A stretch of 40,476 nt of DNA from a virus: the IMG/VR virus record IMGVR_UViG_3300044720_000108, positions 1-40,476 of that record; one strand, written 5' to 3'. How positions within the stretch are numbered: position 1 is the stretch's first letter; every line of letters starts with the position of its first letter. A model generated the notes under the pieces. The model ran no database searches and had not been told where the DNA came from. It saw only the letters and a program-made list of their open reading frames with translations. Positions 35,616 to 40,476 of this stretch are shown in pieces. The position numbers and the translations under genes were made by a program.

Positions 35616-37555
35616 CCATGCCCGCCGTTCGTGTCGAGGTGTCCTTCAACGCCCCCACGGACCCGGAGGTCTGGACCCAGCTCGGCGAGGTCCGCTCGAG
35701 CGACGGGACCCGGGGCCGGCAGTCCGGCCTCGACCACTTCGACTCGGGGAAACGGACGTGGGTCGTCGGCGACGTCGACCGGCTGCTCGACCCGGAGAAC
35801 ACGGCCAGCCCGTACTACCCGCACGTCAAGTCCAACCGCCGCATCCGCGAGGTTCACACCTACCTCGGCGTCGACCACGTCCGGTTCTACGGCTACATCG
35901 ACGGGCTGCCGAGGCGCTGGCAGCAACCCAACGACGCCTACGTGACGATCACGGCGACAGACGGCTTCAAGCTGCTGGAACGCGCGCGGCTGCTGTCCTC
36001 GATCAAGCACGAGTACCTGCTCGACAGCCCGGTCGCCGCGTACATGCTGGACGACCAGCAGGGCTCGACCTCGGCCGTCGAGCTGACGGGCGCGTACCCG
36101 GCCGCGCCGGTCGTCTACGGCAAGGGGCCGACATCGGGAACGTTCGCCTTCGGCGACAACGCGCTCCCCGGCGACGACGAGCACACGACCCTGACCCTGA
36201 CCCCGCACATTCTCACCTCGTTCACGACGATCAGCGACGGCGGCTACGTCGTGAAGCCCCGCGACGCAGGCGTCGGCCCGGTGCTGAGCGTCGCGGGCGG
36301 GGTGACGGTCGAGTGCGCGTTCCGCACGTCCGAGACCCGCTTCGACCAGGCACTCTGGGGACAGTGGGACCGGTTCGGCCGCCGCCAGTTCTACCTCCTC
36401 CTCGGCGCGCTCGGACAGCTCTACTTCTACTGGGGCGAGGGCTACTCCGGCTTCACGCTCGTGACGACGACCCTGGGTAACCCGAGCTACGCGGACGGCC
36501 AGTGGCATCACGTCGCCGCCACGCTGGGAACGGACGGCAAGTCCGGGAAGGTGTATGTGGACGGTGGTCTCGTCGCCTCCGGGACAGGTTCCACGGCAGC
36601 GACCGTAAACACGGCCGACACGTACGGGTCGCAGATCGGCGCAGTCGTCCTGCCGACGAACTTCGGCGCCTACCTCAACGGCCAGGTCGCCACGCTCGGG
36701 CTCTACCAGGCGCCGCTGTCGGCGGCGAGGATCGCGCAGCACGCGGACGCGGTCCTGACCGGCTTCGCCGGCGAGCTGTCCGGCACCCGGGTCAACAGGC
36801 TGCTCGACTACGCGGGCTGGCCGGCGGCGTTGCGCGACGTCGACCCCGGGGTGTCGACGCTGGCGAAGCAGACGCTGAAGACCACTGCCCTGTCCGCGCT
36901 CCACCAGGTCGAGGACTCCGAGGCCGGCGCACTGTTCATGGCGGCGGACGGGCCGGTGCGGTTCCGGGACCGCTACGCCCCGCTGACGCAGGCGGTCCAC
37001 ACCACGGTCCAGGCGACGTTCGGAGACAACTTCCTGAGCGACCCGTCCGAGCTGCCGTACAGCCCCGACCTCACCCTCGGCTACGACGAGCAGCAGGTCC
37101 GCAACAGCATCGAGGTGAACCGCGTCGGCGGCGTCGTTCAGCCCGCCCGCGACGAGGCCAGCATCGACGACCTCGGCGAGATGGCCTACACGCCCGGCGG
37201 CGACCTGCTCAACGAGACCGACGACGAGACCTACCAGCACGCCCACTGGCTGCTGGCGCAGTTCAAGGGCTTCACCGGCCGGATCGAGACGCTGACCGTG
37301 AACCCCGGCCGCCGGCCGGCCGCTCTGCTCCCGGTCCTGCTGGCGCTCGACATAGGGCACCGGGTGCGTGTGCTGCGGACCGAGCCGGGCGGCGGTGCCC
37401 GGAGCGAGAAGGTCGCGCTGGTCGAGTCCGTCCGGGACGTGATCCGGCCCGGCATGTGGGAGTCGACGTCCTACGCCCTGTCGGCCGCCGACACGAAGAC
37501 CTACCTGATGTGGACGGCCGGCTCCGAGGAGTCGACAGCCGCATGGGCCTACTGA
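35612..37555 (+). CDS. Tail hub/minor tail protein with LamG insertion
   Basis: A 647-residue baseplate protein, ATG 35612 (ATGA overlap). N-terminal domain (VEVSFNAPTDPEVWTQLGEV through FYGYIDGLPRRWQQPNDAYV) and C-terminal domain (VNRVGGVVQPARDEASIDDL, LLAQFKGFTGRIETLTVNPG) form the actinophage siphovirus tail-hub type. Between them, about residues 230-380, is a laminin-G/concanavalin-like domain (VECAFRTSETRFDQALWGQW, YADGQWHHVAATLG, GKVYVDGGLVASG), probably sugar binding and used in host contact. Confidence 0.88.
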   Translation: MTMPAVRVEVSFNAPTDPEVWTQLGEVRSSDGTRGRQSGLDHFDSGKRTWVVGDVDRLLDPENTASPYYPHVKSNRRIREVHTYLGVDHVRFYGYIDGLPRRWQQPNDAYVTITATDGFKLLERARLLSSIKHEYLLDSPVAAYMLDDQQGSTSAVELTGAYPAAPVVYGKGPTSGTFAFGDNALPGDDEHTTLTLTPHILTSFTTISDGGYVVKPRDAGVGPVLSVAGGVTVECAFRTSETRFDQALWGQWDRFGRRQFYLLLGALGQLYFYWGEGYSGFTLVTTTLGNPSYADGQWHHVAATLGTDGKSGKVYVDGGLVASGTGSTAATVNTADTYGSQIGAVVLPTNFGAYLNGQVATLGLYQAPLSAARIAQHADAVLTGFAGELSGTRVNRLLDYAGWPAALRDVDPGVSTLAKQTLKTTALSALHQVEDSEAGALFMAADGPVRFRDRYAPLTQAVHTTVQATFGDNFLSDPSELPYSPDLTLGYDEQQVRNSIEVNRVGGVVQPARDEASIDDLGEMAYTPGGDLLNETDDETYQHAHWLLAQFKGFTGRIETLTVNPGRRPAALLPVLLALDIGHRVRVLRTEPGGGARSEKVALVESVRDVIRPGMWESTSYALSAADTKTYLMWTAGSEESTAAWAY

Positions 37556-37574
37556 GAGGCGTGGGGGTGCCGAC

Positions 37575-38120
37575 GTGACGTACACCACGCCCGTTACGGG
37601 GACGGTCGGGTACCCGACCGGCGCGTCCGTCTGGAACGCGGGCGTCCGGGACAACATGGAGTTCCTGGCCCGCAAGCCGCTGTGCAAGGTGCGGGCGACG
37701 GTTGCGCAGACGTTGACCTCCGGGGCGTTCGCTGCGCTGCTGTTTGACACCGAGGACGTCGACGACCCGGCTGGGTCCCACTCGACCACGTCGAACACGG
37801 ACCGCATCGTGGCGCCGGTCGCGGGCTGGTACCGCGTCACGGCGCACGTCGAGTTCGCCGCGAACGCGACAGGCAACCGGTTCCTGCGGGTGCGTCGCAC
37901 GGTCGCGGTCGGCGGCGTCACGACCGACTTCAGGCTCGACGCGAAGGTGACCATGGGCGGCGCGCAGGGCGTCGACCTCGGTGGCACGGAAGTCGTCCAG
38001 ATAGCGACGGCTGGTGACTACCTGACGGTGATGGCGCGGCAGGACTCGGGCGGCAACCTCGACACGGTCGTAGCCGAGTCCACGCCGTCATTCAGCATCG
38101 CACTAGACCGGATCATCTGA
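37575..38120 (+). CDS. Minor tail protein, C1q/TNF-like fold
   Basis: A 181-residue protein from GTG 37575. A short N-terminal tail-binding part (TVGYPTGASVWNAGVRDNME) is followed by a jelly-roll pattern (LTSGAFAALLFDTEDVDDPA, RIVAPVAGWYRVTAHVEFAA, GDYLTVMARQDSGGNLDTVV) like the C1q-type domains at the ends of phage tail proteins. Likely trimeric and exposed at the tail tip. Confidence 0.8.
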   Translation: MTYTTPVTGTVGYPTGASVWNAGVRDNMEFLARKPLCKVRATVAQTLTSGAFAALLFDTEDVDDPAGSHSTTSNTDRIVAPVAGWYRVTAHVEFAANATGNRFLRVRRTVAVGGVTTDFRLDAKVTMGGAQGVDLGGTEVVQIATAGDYLTVMARQDSGGNLDTVVAESTPSFSIALDRII

Positions 38121-38121
38121 G

Positions 38122-38538
38122 GTGAATGTGGAGTCGAACGTAGAGGGCGGGCCGATCTCTGGCCGCCGCGATAGCGAGGGTCGGTGGCTCTGCTCTGTCG
38201 CCAAGGCGTGCGACGCGGTAGCCACCAAGCAGGTAGCCGTGACGTGCCGCTCTTGCGGCGACGTGGCAAAGACGGCGACCAGCGCCGCTGCGGCTCGGCA
38301 GGGCGACGCTGCCACGCAGCAGGCGATCATCGACCAGCTCGCCCAAACGTGCGGACTGGAGGGGCGCGGCCCGACAGAGGATGAGCGCACAGCGTTCCGG
38401 CTTGCGGAGACAGCCATGGCGCGTCTCACGGCCGAGGCGCGGCGCCTGCGCGCTGTTGCGGATGCCCACGAGAGCGAGCACACGCACCCAGCATTCGCGT
38501 GCGACAAGCACGAGGGAAGCCTCACCGCCTCGTCCTGA
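38122..38538 (+). CDS. Hypothetical Cys-containing protein in the lysis region
   Basis: A 138-residue protein from GTG 38122. ISGRRDSEGRWLCSVAKACD, then a CRSC pair and a helical body (TAFRLAETAMARLTAEARRL) with HTHPAFACDKH near the end, so perhaps a zinc protein. No family recognised. Weaker G/C bias at third positions than its neighbours hints at a separate origin. Confidence 0.65.
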   Translation: MNVESNVEGGPISGRRDSEGRWLCSVAKACDAVATKQVAVTCRSCGDVAKTATSAAAARQGDAATQQAIIDQLAQTCGLEGRGPTEDERTAFRLAETAMARLTAEARRLRAVADAHESEHTHPAFACDKHEGSLTASS

Positions 38539-38595
38539 TCCTCGCAACAGCCCGCGCCCGAACCGCGCGGCGCTTGACCTAACGGGAGGACGTGT

Positions 38596-38859
38596 GTGGC
38601 CACAGCCACGGACGGGTCCGGCGCGATCGTCGTCGCGCTCATCGCCGCGTGCAGCGCTGTTCTCGTGGCCGCTTTCGGTTACGCGGCGACCCGCCGCCGT
38701 GACCGGGAGGCGGTGGCGGAGAAGCGCCGCTCGACACCGAGGAAGGCAGGCGACGACCTCGTGACCCTGCTCGTGAACGACCTCCGCGCCGAGCGCGCCG
38801 ACCTGCTCGCCGAGGTGGAGCGGCAGCGCCGCGAGCTGGACCGGAGGGACCAGCGGTGA
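38596..38859 (+). CDS. Single-span membrane protein with coiled coil (holin candidate)
   Basis: An 87-residue protein from GTG 38596 with GGGAGGA upstream. One transmembrane helix (AIVVALIAACSAVLVAAFGY, about 10-29), a basic turn (RRRDREAVAEKRR) and a C-terminal coiled coil (LVNDLRAERADLLAEVERQR). Position just before a second membrane protein and the endolysin fits a holin or holin partner. GTGA overlap downstream. Confidence 0.7.
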   Translation: MATATDGSGAIVVALIAACSAVLVAAFGYAATRRRDREAVAEKRRSTPRKAGDDLVTLLVNDLRAERADLLAEVERQRRELDRRDQR

Positions 38860-39254
38860 TCCGCCTCCTCGACCGCACCTGGCGTCCCGTCGCGGCGGTG
38901 CTGTTCTGCGTGGCCCTCGTCGCGTTGTGCGTCGCGGTGCTGTACCAGGCGGCGGCGATCCGGGCCGCGACGGCGGTCAGCCGGGCGCAGCTCGCCGAGG
39001 TTGCGCGGCTCCGTGAGCAGGTCCGTGCTCTCGGCGGGAACCCCGACCTGGGCGGCATGACGGTGAACGTGACTGTGGTCCCGGTGCCGGCGTCGCCGAC
39101 GACCCGCGCGGACCGCACCCCTGCCCCGCAGCAGACCCCTTCGCCGGCCCCGTCGACCAGCCCGCCGCCCCCGCCCCCGCCGACGTCGCGTCCGCGTTCC
39201 ACGCCTCCCTCCCCGTCCTGCCTGCTCACCGTCGCCGGGAGGTGCGTGGCGTGA
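38856..39254 (+). CDS. Single-span membrane protein with Pro-rich tail (lysis candidate)
   Basis: A 132-residue protein from GTG 38856. One transmembrane helix (PVAAVLFCVALVALCVAVLY, about 11-30), a short coil (SRAQLAEVARLREQVRAL) and a long outer Pro/Ser/Thr-rich segment ending in a CLLTVAGRC pair. The periplasm-like Pro-rich arm and its place directly before the endolysin suggest a holin or cell-envelope-spanning lysis factor. Confidence 0.7.
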   Translation: MIRLLDRTWRPVAAVLFCVALVALCVAVLYQAAAIRAATAVSRAQLAEVARLREQVRALGGNPDLGGMTVNVTVVPVPASPTTRADRTPAPQQTPSPAPSTSPPPPPPPTSRPRSTPPSPSCLLTVAGRCVA

Positions 39255-40165
39255 CCGTCCAGGGACTCGACTACGCCTACGGGCGCCCCGCGCCGGCCGG
39301 GATCCGCGCCGCCGGCTACGCGTTCGTCTGCCGCTACGTCTCCACCCCGGGCAACGGGAAGAACCTCACGAAGACCGAGGCGTCCGCGCTGCGCGCCGCC
39401 GGGGTCGACGTCGTCGTCGTGTTCGAGCGGTCCGCCTCGCGGCCGCTCGGCGGCGCGACGGCGGGGAAGGCGGACGGTGCGGCGGCGCGGTCGCAGGCGC
39501 AGGCATGCGGCGCCCCGGCGGCGTCGGCGATCTACGCCGCTGTCGACTTCGACCCGCAGCCGTCCGAGATGCGGACGGTGCTCGCGTACCTGGCCGCGTT
39601 CGCCCGTGCCTGCGCCCCGCATCCGTGCGGCGTCTACGGCGGCTGGCGCGTCATCGACGCCGCGTCGACCGCCGGCGTGGGCCGCTACCTCTGGCAGGCC
39701 GGCGCGTGGTCGACGTTCCCCAACCCGGCCACCGGCCGCCGCGCCTACCGCCTGCACCCGGACGCGCACCTGCGGCAGTTCGCCGGGACCGTCGTCGTGG
39801 ACGGGGTGACGTGTGACCGCGACGTCGCGCTGGCCGCCGACTACGGCGGCTGGGCTCTGCGTCCCGCGAAGCCCAGCAAGCCGAAGCCCGAGAAAGCGAA
39901 GCCCAGCAAGCCGACCCCGGCCCCGAAGCCGGTTCCCAAGCCCCAGCCCCCGACAGTGGAGGACGACATGGCCACCCTCGTACAGGCCGAAGGCAGCCCC
40001 GAGGTCTACCTCGTGTGGCCGGCCGGGATGCGGCACGTCGAAGACCAGGCCGAGCTGGGCGCCGAGCGCGCCGCCGGTCTCGCCCCGGCCGGTGTCCGCA
40101 CCGTCTCCCCGCACGACCTGGCGCTGCTCGCGCAGGCGCGCGGCTACGACCTGCCGGAGGGCTGA
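39251..40165 (+). CDS. Endolysin with DUF1906 glycoside-hydrolase-like domain
   Basis: A 304-residue lysin from GTG 39251 (GTGA overlap). Residues 1-205 form a TIM-barrel-type DUF1906 (Rv2525c-like) domain: QGLDYAYGRPAPAGIRAAGY, AFVCRYVSTPGNGKNLTKTE, ALRAAGVDVVVVFERSASRP, IYAAVDFDPQ. A Lys/Pro linker (PAKPSKPKPEKAKPSKPTPA, about 208-240) leads to a 60-residue C-terminal domain (EVYLVWPAGMRHVEDQAELG) that may bind the cell wall. Expected to cleave peptidoglycan glycan strands at lysis. Confidence 0.9.
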   Translation: MTVQGLDYAYGRPAPAGIRAAGYAFVCRYVSTPGNGKNLTKTEASALRAAGVDVVVVFERSASRPLGGATAGKADGAAARSQAQACGAPAASAIYAAVDFDPQPSEMRTVLAYLAAFARACAPHPCGVYGGWRVIDAASTAGVGRYLWQAGAWSTFPNPATGRRAYRLHPDAHLRQFAGTVVVDGVTCDRDVALAADYGGWALRPAKPSKPKPEKAKPSKPTPAPKPVPKPQPPTVEDDMATLVQAEGSPEVYLVWPAGMRHVEDQAELGAERAAGLAPAGVRTVSPHDLALLAQARGYDLPEG

Positions 40166-40170
40166 CGCCG

Positions 40171-40476
40171 ATGTGCGAGTGGGGCACGACCGAGAAGGTG
40201 CGGGTCCGCGTCCCGGCGGACCTGTCCGCGACGGGCACGGAGCGATGGAAGGAGGCCGACGTGGACTCCTGCATCGCCCCGCTCGTGGCCGCCCTCCAGG
40301 GCGTCGGGACGCTGGCCTCGTGCTGCGGCCACGGCCACCGGCCGGGCAACGTCGCCCTGGCGGACGGACGTGAGCTGCTCGTGTTCGCGTCGTTCGCGGA
40401 CGCCCGCGCGGCGGACCTGCTGTTCCCCGATATCCATGGCGAGGCCGTGCTGCGCACGGCGGAGGCGACGCCGTGA
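40171..40476 (+). CDS. CCGHG-motif hypothetical protein
   Basis: A 101-residue protein from ATG 40171. VDSCIAPLVAALQGVGTLAS followed by CCGHGHRPGNVALADGRELL is a signature recurring in actinophage small proteins of unknown function; C, C and H residues suggest metal binding. It echoes the SCEGGPGH gene at 5064-5402. The gene is complete and its stop is the last three bases of the window. Confidence 0.85.
   Translation: MCEWGTTEKVRVRVPADLSATGTERWKEADVDSCIAPLVAALQGVGTLASCCGHGHRPGNVALADGRELLVFASFADARAADLLFPDIHGEAVLRTAEATP

Noticed and set aside
35255-37987. A 910-codon minus-strand frame across the tail genes
   Set aside because: Shadow of the tape measure, hub and minor tail genes; no ribosome site, no domain and antisense-type composition.

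Overview
The window reads as one temperate siphovirus genome, most likely an integrated prophage, from a high-GC Gram-positive (actinobacterial) host. Support: very high GC with G/C at third codon positions, many GTG starts, a WhiB-like gene, a DUF1906-type endolysin, leaderless promoters, and the order integrase - repressor | early genes - packaging - head - tail - lysis. It opens on the stop codon of the integrase and closes on the stop of the last gene. No att site, tRNA, rRNA, CRISPR array or insertion sequence was seen.

Layout. (1) 1-2907, minus strand: a lysogeny operon of repressor, three small membrane proteins (two are paralogues) and the tyrosine integrase, joined by overlapping stops and starts. 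(2) 2908-3073: a divergent switch with two mirror-image leaderless promoters and a 10-bp-phased array of TTCGCA boxes. (3) 3074-20929, plus strand: a long early operon of small genes, mostly joined by ATGA or GTGA overlaps. It includes a Cro-like protein, excisionase, Rad52-like annealing protein, HNH nucleases, DUF5131 and ASCH proteins, a WhiB-like protein, a replication/HNH protein whose 3' end holds iterons and a G-quadruplex motif, two cytosine methyltransferases, and many zinc-ribbon proteins. Three minus-strand genes lie inside the first 2 kb of this operon and share one promoter-like motif. (4) 21024-33305: terminase, portal, scaffold, capsid, a beta-helix protein, connectors, tail tube and the frameshifted tail chaperones, with a methyltransferase and a glycosyltransferase inserted. 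(5) 33327-40476: tape measure, tail hub, minor tail protein, two single-span membrane proteins, endolysin and a final CCGHG protein.

How the parts work together. The repressor and the Cro-like protein probably compete for the phased TTCGCA boxes that sit in both promoters. In the lysogen the leftward operon would supply repressor, integrase and membrane proteins. On induction the rightward operon supplies excisionase, recombination and replication functions and DNA-modifying enzymes, and then the structural genes. A 762-residue tape measure implies a long non-contractile tail.

The best candidates for something new are the three counter-oriented genes with the common GGAGTAGCGT-N8-start element, the phased leaderless switch, and two tandem paralogous genes (15732-17437) whose different middle segments are bounded by the same G-rich inverted repeats. 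Functions are assigned by reading the sequence and from knowledge of families; no database search was run.
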